Assembly (NCBI GenBank): GCA_025201365.1
Contig: JAIXMF010000008.1
Coordinates: 806,001 to 870,000, forward strand
DNA length: 64,000 bases
Source: Syncephalis plumigaleata
Taxonomy: Eukaryota > Zoopagomycota > Zoopagomycetes > Zoopagales > Piptocephalidaceae
Reading direction: 5' to 3'
The position numbers were made by a program, and so were the translations under genes. The notes under the pieces are model-generated. The model was not told the origin of the DNA. It ran no database searches and saw only the letters and a list, made by a program, of their open reading frames with translations. Of this stretch, positions 33,054 to 45,062 are shown piece after piece (position 1 is the first letter of the stretch; every line of letters begins with the position of its first letter).

Positions 33054-33619
33054 ATTTACTGCTGGCTATCACAAGATAAAAGAACTAGTAGTAGTAGAAA
33101 GTGGTTACAACAATCACAATAATAATACGGTAATCGTATCAAGAATAGAATCGTGCAATAAGAAGACTGCGTAAAAATCAAAAAAGAAGAGAGAGGAAGC
33201 GTATACGTGAACGAGATAGTATTTCAAATGTTGAATATAACTAACAAGTTAGAAAGAAAATGAGCGTTTAGCATGAATCGTGTTTAGGTTTTACTCGCTT
33301 TATATATAGATAGAGCTATGATGAATAGTTAGTAAAACAATTTTACATCTGAATCCGTTTCACATGTCAGTTCTTCTACGAGAAGTAATGATGATGATGA
33401 TGATGCAGTGCAACTATGATGACATCAATCAATCGTAATGCGTATGCCGATTACTTCCGATACGAATTTGTCCGATCTATTAGCTTGCATTATCATCATT
33501 CTCGCATCAATTTATGCAATAATCGATTGACAAGTAATCACCATATCCGTTCGTTCATTATTCATGCTACATTAATACTAAAGCATTATTGTTTATTATC
33601 ATTATTGAATACGCGACTA
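33054..33619. other. Intergenic, no gene seen
   Basis: AT-rich spacer upstream of the Usp gene and downstream of the disordered-protein gene. It has an AGTAGT run near 33091 and a GATGAT run near 33390. Confidence 0.5.
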
Positions 33620-34519
33620 TTAACGCGCTATACTCGGTGTGAGTGTACACTTGATCGTATTGCTCGTCTTGTCATTTCTAAGTAGATTGTCAATACCGCC
33701 ATACTTTCGTAGTTTCATTCGTGCCTCTTCAAGACTAAGTTGTTGTGACTGTCTTGTAAGCGTAGCAGTAGCAGCAGATGATAATCCAGTTTGTTGTCCA
33801 CGAGTGACTACTACTTTTGTATGCTTCGTATTATGTGATACGACCGATGATCTCTTTGTAAATTGGTCACCATCATCAGCATCATCATCGGATATTACAA
33901 ATGCTACTGCCTCTGCTACCGGTTGATTCATCGATGTTTTCCCTCTTGATTCATTGCCAAGTTGCTTTCTATGCTTCTTGGATTTTTTCCCTTTTAGTCG
34001 ATAATGAGAGGAACAAGGTATAGGCACATTTGTTGCTGTTGCTGTTGCTGTTGTTGCTAATCGCCATGCTTCCATACCATTATAGCCGATCAGTCCCATT
34101 CTCACATAGATACTATCGTTGTTTAGTTTATTACAGAAATTGGAGACCGCTTCATTACCACGATCAAGTATCGATAGATGTTTCGTACATCTTGGCCTTG
34201 TTTTCAGTCTTGTTTCTATATCGGATGACGTTGACGATGTTGACGATGATGATATCGATGAGGCGCGCTGTCTATCTGCATCAATGGTGGCAGGCATTAT
34301 AGGAATGGTCATTAGATTATCATTGACGGTAACATCAATATCTCTCTTGTTGTTATTGCTCAATGATGAAGCGATGAATTGAGATGATATTCGCCAAGAA
34401 TAATAATACTGCTCTTGTTGCTGTTGATGACATGAACGAGATCTTTGTAATAATACACCATTACCCTTGCGAGACATCTCATCAATTGTAAGAATACGAA
34501 AATAGAATGCAAAGCTCAT
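33620..34519 (-). CDS. Disordered protein ending in the GG-D-LL / KCTLTP motif
   Basis: Continuous frame of up to 299 residues; an inner ATG at 34477 (MSRKGNGVLLQRS) is the alternative start. The body is low complexity with Ser/Thr/Asp runs and a basic KGKKSKKHRKQ stretch near residues 176-186. The last 37 residues form the conserved part: LEEARMKLRKYGGIDNLL, a short spacer, then IKCTLTPSIAR at the very C-terminus. This matches the block near residues 485-520 of the protein at 8383-10338, while the rest of the two proteins is unrelated. No named family is recognised, and the function is unknown. Confidence 0.75.
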   Translation of the reverse strand: MSFAFYFRILTIDEMSRKGNGVLLQRSRSCHQQQQEQYYYSWRISSQFIASSLSNNNKRDIDVTVNDNLMTIPIMPATIDADRQRASSISSSSTSSTSSDIETRLKTRPRCTKHLSILDRGNEAVSNFCNKLNNDSIYVRMGLIGYNGMEAWRLATTATATATNVPIPCSSHYRLKGKKSKKHRKQLGNESRGKTSMNQPVAEAVAFVISDDDADDGDQFTKRSSVVSHNTKHTKVVVTRGQQTGLSSAATATLTRQSQQLSLEEARMKLRKYGGIDNLLRNDKTSNTIKCTLTPSIAR

Positions 34520-35094
34520 TCAACAAAATGACCCTATAGTATATTCTCAGTCTTAGTGACCATCACGCGTGTATATATGTCATCATACTAGTGAAATAAC
34601 ACGACGCAATCTAGATAGAGAAGAGAGAGAAAGAGTACGTAAATTGCTATCCCATCTAATAGCCGTATACTTTTATAATAGCATAGTATTCTATGTATTA
34701 TTTATTATTGTACATGGGACACTATTAAAAGGAGAGTATCCCAAGACCATAACTTGGCAACTATCATTCATCGTCTTATTTATTTATTATTATTACAAAG
34801 CACACGTTGATCGTATAGATCATCTTTTAACTCAATGGAAAACAAATACACGACTAGTACTTTTTATTCATTATTCCAATAGATGGGTGAATCAAATGAT
34901 AATAGAAGTGATGAAATAAACAGATAAAACGTAGCATTCAATAGTAGTAATTGAATACTACTAGTGTTAAAGAAAATGATTTCCACATCACTACATAACA
35001 ACTCAATCCTAGATAGAAGAGGAGAGGAAGAGAAAGGAGGAGAACGAAGGAGAAAGAGGAGGAGAAGGAAGATGAGAAAAGGAGAGTAGAAAAC
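34520..35094. other. Intergenic, no supported gene
   Basis: Contains a 117-codon open stretch (34569-34919, +) that lacks an ATG and has two hydrophobic segments from AT-rich sequence; I do not call it. The right part is a purine-rich tract downstream of the SF1 gene stop. Confidence 0.5.
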
Positions 35095-37377
35095 TTAATA
35101 ACCTCCAGTGGGTGGTGGAGGAGGCGGAGGTGGATAATCAGATGGAGGAGGCGGTGGAGGAGGAGGATAATCTGATGATACTGGTGGAGGAGGTGGAGGT
35201 GGCGGATAGTTTGCAGCATCTTGCGTAGGATACTCTTGATTATATTGATTTGTTACTCCTGCTTCTCCTCCTGCTACTGCAGCTGTTGTATTATTACTGT
35301 CTCCTTCTACACCACTTGTACCATAATTGTAACTAGCATCATTTGTATGCCATGGTTGTTGTGGTGCACCAGTTGCTCCATACTGCTGTTGTGCTTGTTG
35401 TGCTTGTGCTGTACCATCTTCACCTGTTGTCTGTCCATAATATCCATTATTGTAATAATTGTAATAATCATATTCTATTCATTGATCCATTAGTTAATCC
35501 ATTACTAATATACATACATACATGTACACATTTGTTATATAAATCTTACCTTGTTGATAATAATAATTGGATTGATTATTATAATGATGTCCACCTCTTC
35601 CTCTTCCTTGATGTGGATGTTGTTGTTGTTGCTGCCATGGAGGTAAAGATGAATTGCCACTGCCACCACTGCCACCACTACCACGTCCATATCCATCTTC
35701 TTGACGTGAACCACCACCACCATATCTATTTTGAGCTGCCCATGGTGGTAGACCACCACTAGCACCACTAGCACCTGCTGCTTGACCTGCACCTGGTCCA
35801 TAATGACCCTAATAGAATAGAATAGAATATGTTAGCTTATAATAGTAACCAGTCATTATTATCACTTACCGTTGCATTACCACTGGCATCCGTTGATTCA
35901 CCCAGTTCTGCCATTAGATTATGATATTCAGCATCTAATTTCTGATTCTTCTGTTGAGCATCTGGATTATTACGATCACGACAATCGCGTGCTGCATGTC
36001 CTGCTCCACCACAAATACGACACACAAGATTGGCAGTGAAATTACGCTGTTCTGGACACTCGTAGCGTCGATGTCCCGTCTGTCCACAATTGAGACATGG
36101 CTGATTCTCATCATCACGTAGCGTGCCATTCAACGAGGCCAATTCGCGTAGTTGTGCTCGTTTCAAATCATTTTGTGCCTCTGGTATCGATACCGCCTTC
36201 AATAATAATATTATATATATATATATCAATAAATAGTGACAAACAAACAAGCAAGACTACTTACCGTTTCAATAATCTTTTCAATAAGTTTGATGGCTTT
36301 CGCCACTTTCTCTGGGGCATCAGCCGATATTAAGCAGTGTAAATCTTCCTCGAGACCATCATTCGCCGTGGGCACCTTTCCCTCCTTCACACTGCCCTTA
36401 CCACGAATACTGATCTTTGCCTTTGATTCTGATTCCATTTTCTTTAGCGTATTACCACGCGGACCGATAATAAGACCGATAAAATTAATGTCGGGATAGT
36501 CGCGTACGGGAATGTACAGTTTCTCCACTGCTTTACGTGGTCGCTGATAATCTACAGGAGGTACAAATTGCGGATCCATCTTTTGCGCTTGCTGTACCAG
36601 TTTATGTCGTTCATCTTCCAGCTTTTTACGATAACGAAACTCGCGTGTATTAATACGTTTACCATCTGTGCCATACACCGGTTCAGGAGAGGGTGATCTA
36701 TTCATTATAGTATGAGCATGGCTATATATCTAGTTAAGATTCATTGCTTACCGTTTCTCTCTAGGTACATAATCGCCAGAAGTTAATTTACGACCAATCT
36801 CCTCCAATCGTACATAAGCTATTCATTGATGATTAGTAATAATGCTATTGTTCTATTACTGCTATGACTTACTCAGGAATAAATCTAGTTTCTCTTTAGG
36901 AACGGTGCCTGCTAGTGCGGTTGGCATGCCAGGTACGGCAGCCTTCTCATCGGCAGTGGCCCATCGACTTTTACGCTTACGACCACGACCATCGTCTAAT
37001 ATTATTATATTATATTAAGTATCAATGATATGCTGGTGGAACAGCGTATACCACTCACCTGTATCAGCTAGTGTACGTTTACTACTTTCTGTGGATTCAC
37101 CACCATAGGATGAGTTGCTCACATCAAAGCGAGATCCACCATAACTACGCTGGTGATCGTTATAGGAACGATGATCGCGGGATCGGTCCGAGTAGCCTTG
37201 ATTCGCTTGAACACGCGCCAAGTATCCTTCGTCAGTATCGTGTCTACTACGATGAGACGAGGTAGGAGGTGGTGGTGGCGGTGGTGGTGCATGCGATGTA
37301 TCTGCTACACCGTCTCGTTGAGCCAATCGATTGTATCCCAAAGGGATATTGTTGGTACCAGTAGCTCCACGCGACAT
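35095..37377 (-). CDS. MSL5: Branchpoint-binding protein SF1/BBP
   Basis: Recognises the intron branch site early in spliceosome assembly. ATG 37377 gives [20 protein letters not shown]. The N-terminal part has RGRKRKSRW, the U2AF-ligand-type motif, and [20 protein letters not shown] with the SPSP phosphorylation site. The helix-hairpin region [20 protein letters not shown] leads into the KH-QUA2 domain: [40 protein letters not shown] and GKGSVKEGK. Two CCHC zinc knuckles follow ([14 protein letters not shown] and [14 protein letters not shown]). The tail is Gly/Arg/Tyr/Gln-rich and ends in three proline runs (YPPPPPPPP type), as in metazoan SF1. Introns interrupt between these domains. The frame is intact. 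Its presence fits the strong CTAAT-type branch sites seen across the window. Confidence 0.96.
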
Positions 37378-37644
37378 GGATCAATATGACTACCTGCTAA
37401 CTGGTAAATAGAAGAGAGAGAGAGAGAGAGTAGACAAGTAGATTGTTATTATTAAAAAAAAGGAAAGGAAAAGCCTATAGTTGATGATTGATGTGTGTGT
37501 GTATATTTGTAACCAGCTTCACCTTTTTTCCTAATCGTGCTACAAATTCATTCACTCACTCACTCGTTTATATTAATGGTTCAGTAGTGCAAAAATACGA
37601 AAGCAATTTATTAACAACAAATACACGCTATAATCGCGCTATCT

Positions 37645-40600
37645 TCATTCATTGGATAAACAGTGGACGTGTTCGACCTCCATCACCTTGCCTCGACGTA
37701 GTCTACAACCACTAAGTGCACCAGTCAATGGTTTCTTACATGTTCGACATAGAGTTGACTCGGTAACTAGTACACCACCCACTGCACTGATTCTTGTCGC
37801 GTAATCAATAGTAGCCTATAGTAACAATAATCATATTAGTTATTACTCGTAATTAGCAATTATTCATTATTACCTTATTCAATTCTGTATGAGCTAGTGC
37901 TCGTAGTAATTGTAATTCTCTAGAAGTGCCGGTACTTTTTCGTATTGCTTGTATCAGAAATCCTGTCATAATATCTGCTGACCAATAATCAGGAATAGAA
38001 TGTAATGTCTATACAACAACAACATAAGAATAAAGAGTGTGTAATATAATGTAGTTACTCACCTCAATGGCATCAAGTGATTGACTGAAACATGTTAATA
38101 AACGAGTGACATTAACCTCTTGTTGTCTAATTCATTATAGATTCAGTATCATTACTAACAAGTCAAATAAATAACTTACGGTGGTGATTGTTGCAAGTAA
38201 ATGTTCAACAGTGTAGTAAACATTAATTGATTGTCACGCGTTATAACAATACCATCTGATTGAAGTGAGAATGTGCCACCACAATGACAGAATAGTTCAG
38301 CACCCACACAGTCATCCAGTTTATCTACTAATAATCGAAGTGATTCCTCGAATCTATCCAACTATTATCATTATTGAATAACAGTTATTAGATAGTTATT
38401 ATCTCATTTCATTTCTAATAATTACCTTAGCTAATACAACACATGCTTCTATACTGTAAAGGTCAATACGTGATAATGATTTTAGTACAGTTTCTGGATT
38501 GTAAAGTGTTGATGTCTCCAGGAATTGTAATAGTCTAGTACGCATTTGTGCTTGTGGTGTCGTTTGCTTATGAAGGAATGCAGCGAAATACAACTTTTCA
38601 TCAGTTGATTGTGCCTGCTTAAATGTATTTACTTTATGATAATAGTTAGTAATGAGTATACTATTGAAATGATGCATGTCACTTACATAACTCTTCTTGA
38701 TATTCTAATGTGCATAATTCGCCTAATCGTTCAATGTAGATATCTGCCAATGCATCATGATGAATGGGATCGGTGGTACGTCGTACTAGGACAAGATGCT
38801 CGAGGAAATCGACTAGACCTGTCATGCCGTATTGTCGTACCATTGAAAGCATCGATTGATCGCTAAGTGGGCCATCAGGCATAGCTTGCAATTGACACAA
38901 CATCTATTCATGTAGATGAATAAATGAATGAATAACATATATATTATGTATATGTATATAATGCATACCTTAATACCCATGGATGTGTCTTTCGATAATA
39001 TCCACGGTGTAAATGTTTGTAATAAGGAGGCATCTTTAGATGCAAGTAACGTATCTGTAAATTCTTGTAAACCACCAAATGACGGATCTACTAATTCTCC
39101 ATTGGCAATACTGGAATAGAATGATTGTATTAGTAGTAGTGGTAGTAGTAATATACATATAGTCATCTATTTACCTTTGCCATAATACCATAGCATCATA
39201 GAGACGATGTTGTGATTTATACAGTAATGATAGAGCATAGTGTTGCTATCAATGTAGATATAAGTAAATGTACTAGTATTTGACAAGCAATAACACTTAC
39301 ATCACGTTCCTTCAACCATTGCTCACATGCTTCCACTTGACAATTGTTATCCTCTCTGAGTAGACGTAATAATCCAGCTGGATCAAGTTCCGTATATAAT
39401 CTTAATAGTAATGTATCCAGATCCTAGTTGTCATGTTTATATTAATAATAGTTTAGTAGTCATCATCATCATCATCATCATCTACTTACTTCGGTAAATT
39501 CACCTGCTGGTACTCCTCCGCTTTCTTTACACAATTTAAGATATCGAAGTAGCATTTCATAAGCATTGCTAATATAGGTCTTTTCTAACATTTTGTCACC
39601 GGCACTATTAAATGCTGCCAATTGCTTTTCAACTAGATTGAATAGAATTAGCCAATCATCCTAGATCATTATTTCTTTCTTTTCTTCTATGCTGCCTACC
39701 AATATGATGTATGTTTTGCAATAATTGAACTTGTTGCTGTATATCCTGCTCCATAGGTAGATGATAGTAGCGTAGACTTAGATTAGGGAAAAAGTTGACC
39801 AATAGACGAGGATCTAGCTCGCCTTTACGGAAATAGCCTAATGCATCGTCAAATAGCGTTTCACCCAAGCAAATGAGACCCGCTTTACGATAGATGTAGA
39901 GTAGGCCCATTGACTAATGACATCGATACTGTAAGTAGACATCTATCTATATTGACATCAGTATACTTACCTTATCCAATCCATCTGTTTCACGACTAGC
40001 TAAATGATGTTCCAACAAGACAATGCCTTCTTCAATACGATTACTATCTAAATAGTGATCAACCTAGACAACATACGATATCATCATCATTGTTATTATT
40101 ACAATAGTATTACATTTTGTTTTTTGCTTTAATAATTACCTGTTCAATAATGGATTCTGTAACAAGTGCTGTAACGATATCGGGTCCAACAAAGAATAGT
40201 CGCTCACAAGTGGATGCTGCATCGGTGGCATCTCTATCGGGACGTGCCAATTTACGTGCCAGATTAGTATGGCTCATGATCATACCCGGTGAAAATAAGA
40301 GTGAGCGTGGTTGTGGCTGTTTTACATCAATCGTTTGAATGAGCCGTTGTTGATCCATCTGATGTACTGTAATGGTATTGTTACGTAATAGCGTTATAAT
40401 ATACGGTGAGTTGTACACTAATAATATAATGAATCAGTAATGACAACGAGTATATAGTAGCGTATACAACTATACTTACCAATGGATCTTGGATAACTAG
40501 GCCATTCCAGTGTACCGCGAGTAGGTTCACCGCTACTTGAAATAAATATACCAAGACTGGAATGTAATCAGATATCAAGTTAATGAATATAACCATCTAA

Positions 40601-41771
40601 TACTAGTAATTGTAATTGTAATTGTAAAGGATATAAGTTGATGTGGCAGCACTTGTTAACAAGTATTCAGCATCATTAATCGAAGTGATAATCGGTTTCG
40701 TGGTTCCTGATAGACTACGATTTGATGTATCACGCGATGCTGACTGTGTAATTGGCATGATAGGTACTACCTCACCACGCTCCATATCCATAAGGAAATA
40801 GTCATTATTATCAGCAAAGCAGATGGAGTTGCCTGCCATACATAAAATGGATACACTGTCGGATAAGGTAAACTCCTATACTCGATGATGATGATCATGA
40901 TAAATGCGTTAATAACTATTATATATGTATCATGTCATAATTGCTTACCTTAACCATCACTAGATCCATGGAGAGTCGATACAATTGAATGGAACGACGC
41001 TTTGCCACACAAATACGAACGGTATTACGTGGACTAGCCGAGGAAGGTGGTGGCGGGTCAATGTAGAAGCAAGTAATGCCTTTCAATGTCGATATTACTT
41101 CAGATGGAAATACCGTCAAATTGGGAAGACTATAGAATGAGAGTGCCGAGTCTAATCAGATGCATGCATACATGCATATACATATATGTAGGTGAATAAT
41201 CTACTACGAATGCTGCAAATGATAACTCACCACAAAATACCACCAATTTACGTAGATGAGGTAGAGCAACTAGTCGTTCAATACGTCGATTAGATCCCAC
41301 ATTACATCGTTGTACTATTTGAGATCGCGGTAATGCCATTGTATCCTGTATCATATATGACAATAGAGATAAGTAATAGTAATAGTAGTAGTAGTAGTAG
41401 TAGTAGCAGTATAATGGCAACTTACATCGGATGAATGACCACTATGACTGATATCGACTCGTTCATTAAGTATCACTTGTATAATGCAGCCATCTGATGT
41501 GCCTAGGAATATCGTGTTCTCTACAAACAAATATTATAGATATATGCATGTACATGTATTATGTATATATATATTGTTATCGTATAAGCTTACCCCATAC
41601 TTCGGCACATTCCACAGTAGGTTTTAAATTCGTATTGACAGAAGGAGAACGCGATAAACTACCCAGACGACGTTGTATGCTACCTTCACTGGTAGATGGA
41701 CGTGGTGCCACACTACTCTCCAACTGAAGACCTGCAATCAACGGACGTAGATGAAATAAGGGACGATCCAT
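37645..41771 (-). CDS. VPS3: CORVET tether subunit Vps3 / TGFBRAP1 homologue
   Basis: Long gene of about 15-20 short exons starting at ATG 41771 (MDRPLFHLRPLIAG). The N-terminal CNH propeller shows ENTIFLGTSDGCIIQVIL, RRIERLVALPHLRKLVVFC, DSALSFYSLPNL, ICVAKRRSIQLYRLS and GTLEWPSYPRSI. The alpha-solenoid has VDHYLDSNRIEEGIVLLE, GLICLGETLFDDALGYFRKG, LDTLLLRLYTELDPAGLL and QHYALSLLYKSQHRLYDAMV. The C-terminal Vps39_2 region ends with LCRTCKKPLTGALSGC and a HC pair, a zinc-finger-like end; stop at 37645-37647. The order and wording match human TGFBRAP1/Vps3 better than Vps39, so I assign it to CORVET, which tethers Rab5 endosomes. The frame is consistent across the exons checked. Confidence 0.88.
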
Positions 41772-42322
41772 ACTGACACGTTCTACCGAATAAACGAGAT
41801 GACTGACTGACTAACTAACCAACTAATATTGCTGTTGTTGTTGTAGATAGGATAGACAAAGATTGATGAATTATAAAGGGTTCTTCACCACTGCTGTTAT
41901 ACTAGTAGTAGCACTTCTAATATATACCATAGATACAGCAGCAGAGTAGTGTAACTAATCTAGTAAATAGACAGACGACAAGTCTTGAGATAAACCAAGA
42001 AAAAAAGTAATAGTATCGTTAGGGTATAACAAGTAGTAGAGTAAGAATAATCAATATTGAGCGGTATATATGCGATATCTTATTGTTGCTATTCCATATT
42101 ACAACACGATTGGTACATCCATTCTAGGAGGAAATCAACAGAAAGGAATGCTTGTTTGTGTGTGTGGAACGAATAGAGAGAGAGAAGCATTTCAATGTCA
42201 ATCGCGTTATGAATTGAATGAGTGGATATCAAGCCTTTACTTTCCTTTATACTCTCCTCACATCTCTAGCCTACTATTAATAACTATACACTATCGCTAT
42301 TGTCCCTTAGGGTAACACTACT
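41772..42322. other. Divergent intergenic region
   Basis: 551 bases between VPS3 (-) and SEC6 (+), a probable bidirectional promoter. AT-rich with GTTGTTGTTG and a GAGAGAGAGA run; nothing else was seen. Confidence 0.5.
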
Positions 42323-44600
42323 ATGGCTGCCGTAGATGAAGCACATAGGGATGCAGCTGTAGCTCGTCTCAAGGATATGCTACGTCATCCTGATGACTTG
42401 GAAATCAAAGTCAACATTCTACGTCGACGTATGATGCAGGAGAAAGCAACTATTGATGCTCAGCTGAAGAGCGGTGCTCAGGCACATTTCGACGGTGTAC
42501 AACGCGGACTCGGTTTATTACGCGAGGCTACAGAACGGTCTGACGCACTACAACGACAGTTGAAGACGGCGTCTGAACAACGCTTTGGTACGCAAGAGTT
42601 ATCGCAACATTATGATTCCATTAATCAGGTAAGCAACACCATAATCATCTATTAATATTGATTAATGACGAGATGATTATTATTATTATTAGATATCGCG
42701 TATTCACGAGAATATGAATAAGGCGAAACAACTCGTAGAAAAGTTCCGTGTACTTGATGCGCAATTGGCCGATGCCACCGGTTACTTCGAGGAGATTAAT
42801 CGAACGGGTCAGGTGGCCGGGCCGGAGATCTTACAGCTACACTATCGTGTGTCGCGTCTAGAAGCATTTCGCGACTCGGTCATGCGTGATAGTCAGACGG
42901 TGTCGCGCGATACGTTACGTGCCTTGCAAAGTGCCTTTGAAAGCCTGGATGGATTATGCGAGGATTTCGCGCAATTCTTCTGGGCTATCGTGTCAAGTCT
43001 ACTGGATTACGCGGCGAACAAAGACGGTGCTGTGATCATTAGTGTGGCAAAAGTGGTAGAGGCAGAGGAGGCAGCAGACGCTAAGGCACTCGAGTTGTGG
43101 CGGAACGAGCAACCCGAGCCGAATCCAAATCCAGCCGATGGACCTGCACCTAAAGCATGGCGTGAGATGTTGTTTAAAGTGTTAAAGGAACAGGTGGAGA
43201 ATCAATACGCGCAATGGGAGGAACGATTCGTGAGCGATCCGTTTGCCGCGTTAGAAGAGACCGATTTCATTGTGGACGATTTGTCATTGGTATTCGACGA
43301 GGTGGTGCCGCGTTTTCCCAAGAAATACAAGATATTCCCCTTCTTTACACTCGAGTATCATCAACAATTAGCGCGACACTTGGCACGTATCGCGTCACTC
43401 GATCTCGATGCAGGACAAATTCTACGCTTGCTACGCTGGACGCGTGAATACTACGCGAATATGAAGAAACAACTTGGTATTGCGGAAAAGATACTGCAAC
43501 CCAAGTTGCTCGAGGGACAAGAGGAGACATTGATCAAGGATTATCTACGATTGGTACGAGCGAAACTAGACGAATGGATGCATAATCTGGTGAAAGCAGG
43601 TGCCAAGGATTTCTCCGAGCGTGACAAGGCACCCGAAGTCGACATGGATGGCACGTACGGTATCGGTGCCTCTGTTATTATATTCCAAATGATCAACGAG
43701 CAAATCGAAGTAGCCACCGAGTCTAATCGTGGTAATATTCTAGCGGATGTAGTAGTGGAATGTGCGGGCGCATTGAAAACAACGCAAGAATCATGGACGA
43801 AACTACTGGGCAAAGAGTTGAAAAACTATCTAAGCGACAAAGAAATGCCTGATGGTCTGGTGGACTACATCATGGCCCTATCGAATGAGCAACTACGATG
43901 TGTGGAGTTTTGCGAATCCATCACCGAGCGTTCCTCTGGTATGGTGAATGCGAAATACGCGGAACGTATTAACACAGCCATGGAGAATGCACTCACCGGA
44001 TTCCTTGATGTTGGCAAGTTTGGCGTCGACTGTCTCATCGAAGTGATGCTACGCGATATGAATCCCACATTTGACCAGCTATTCTGTCAAGCATGGTACG
44101 AGGATGATCTGTGCGGATTACTCATTGCCACGCTGGATGACTATTGCGGTGACTTCCGTGCACATATGAAAGAGTATCTATTCCGCGATCTAATGGACAA
44201 GACACTCGATCGTTTCCTAGAAGAATACCTGCGTGGCCCGCGTAACAAAGAAGCGATACTGCACATGCCAGAGATGGACGATCGTATGCAGGACGACCTT
44301 AGTAAGATGTACGACTTTTTCTCCCAGTATTTCAATCACGATCGAATGGGCGAGGCCTTTATGCCAATCGACGCATTACGCCTATTTGTTACGGCACCAC
44401 CGGAACACATGGCCGAGGAATACGTGCAAATACGTAATGGCTATCCTGACACGCCATTATGGCTTGCAGAGAAGATTGTCGCGAAACGAGATGATATCGA
44501 AAAGCCACAAGGCAAGGAAATCCTAGACGTGATCAAGAAGACGGCAGGTAAGCCATCCGAACAAGTGACGACTGTATTCGGACGAATGAAGAAGAAATAG
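42323..44600 (+). CDS. SEC6: Exocyst subunit Sec6
   Basis: Two exons, 42323-42628 and 42693-44600, give about 737 residues, the usual Sec6 length. Exon 1 (MAAVDEAHRDAAVARLKDML) and the start of exon 2 form the N-terminal coiled coil (NMNKAKQLVEKFRVLDAQLA). The Sec6 body follows with YFEEINRTGQ, FESLDGLCEDFAQFFW, KYKIFPFFTLEYHQQLARHL, LRLLRWTREYYANMKKQLGI and QMINEQIEVATESNRGNILA. The C-terminal helical bundle includes YLRGPRNKEAILHMPEMDDR and FDFFSQYF-like DFFSQYFNHDRM, ending FGRMKKK. The octameric exocyst tethers secretory vesicles to the plasma membrane at growth sites. Only one intron, at a CAG-GTAAGC donor. A MITE begins 20 bases after the stop. Confidence 0.95.
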
Positions 44601-44619
44601 GTTTACGCTTTGTATCATA

Positions 44620-44838
44620 CAGTGTTTTTCCATCCAATTTGCGCATTTATCCTTTAACATTATTAATAAATAGATTAACACAATTGTTAACACCATTATT
44701 ACCATAGAAATGTTAATTGACACAGCATGATAATAATAACAATTCAGTATTAGTAATGAATCCTATATTGATAGTATTAAATATTATTTATTCGTAAAGA
44801 CAGAAGGCTAACTGCGCAAATTGGATGGAAATGGCCTG
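44620..44838 (+). mobile_element. Tc1/mariner-type MITE, copy 2 (219 bp)
   Basis: TA dinucleotides at 44618-44619 and 44839-44840 flank it. The left end starts CAGTGTTTTTCCATCC and the right end, read inward, starts CAGGCCATTTCCATCC; both continue into CAATTTGCGCA. It is over 90% identical by eye to the reverse complement of copy 1, differing by point changes and an 8-nt indel near its left inner edge. It lies 20 bp after the SEC6 stop codon. Confidence 0.9.
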
Positions 44839-45062
44839 TATCAGCTGGTATCAACATAGTAGACGAGAATAGTCATGGAAATTCACGTGAATATTTTAAT
44901 GGTATTATTAATATGCATATTACAATTGACGTGTTACTAATATGACGCATTCTTCAATTACTATCACTCTCTATCTTCCTTTCCACTCCTTTTACTTTAT
45001 ATTACACCACTATTGTACTTTCATCTTTTATTGTATCCAGGCAAGGTATAGTCATAGCCAAA
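44839..45062. other. DDI1 upstream region
   Basis: Short AT-rich spacer between the MITE and the DDI1 start, ending in a pyrimidine-rich leader. Confidence 0.5.

Noticed and set aside
34569-34919. 117-codon open frame with hydrophobic segments
   Set aside because: It has no ATG start and is AT-rich, and no splice partner or family motif was seen.
35343-35762. 139-codon plus-strand open frame
   Set aside because: It is antisense to the Gly/Gln/Tyr-rich tail of SF1, a shadow of the repeat composition.
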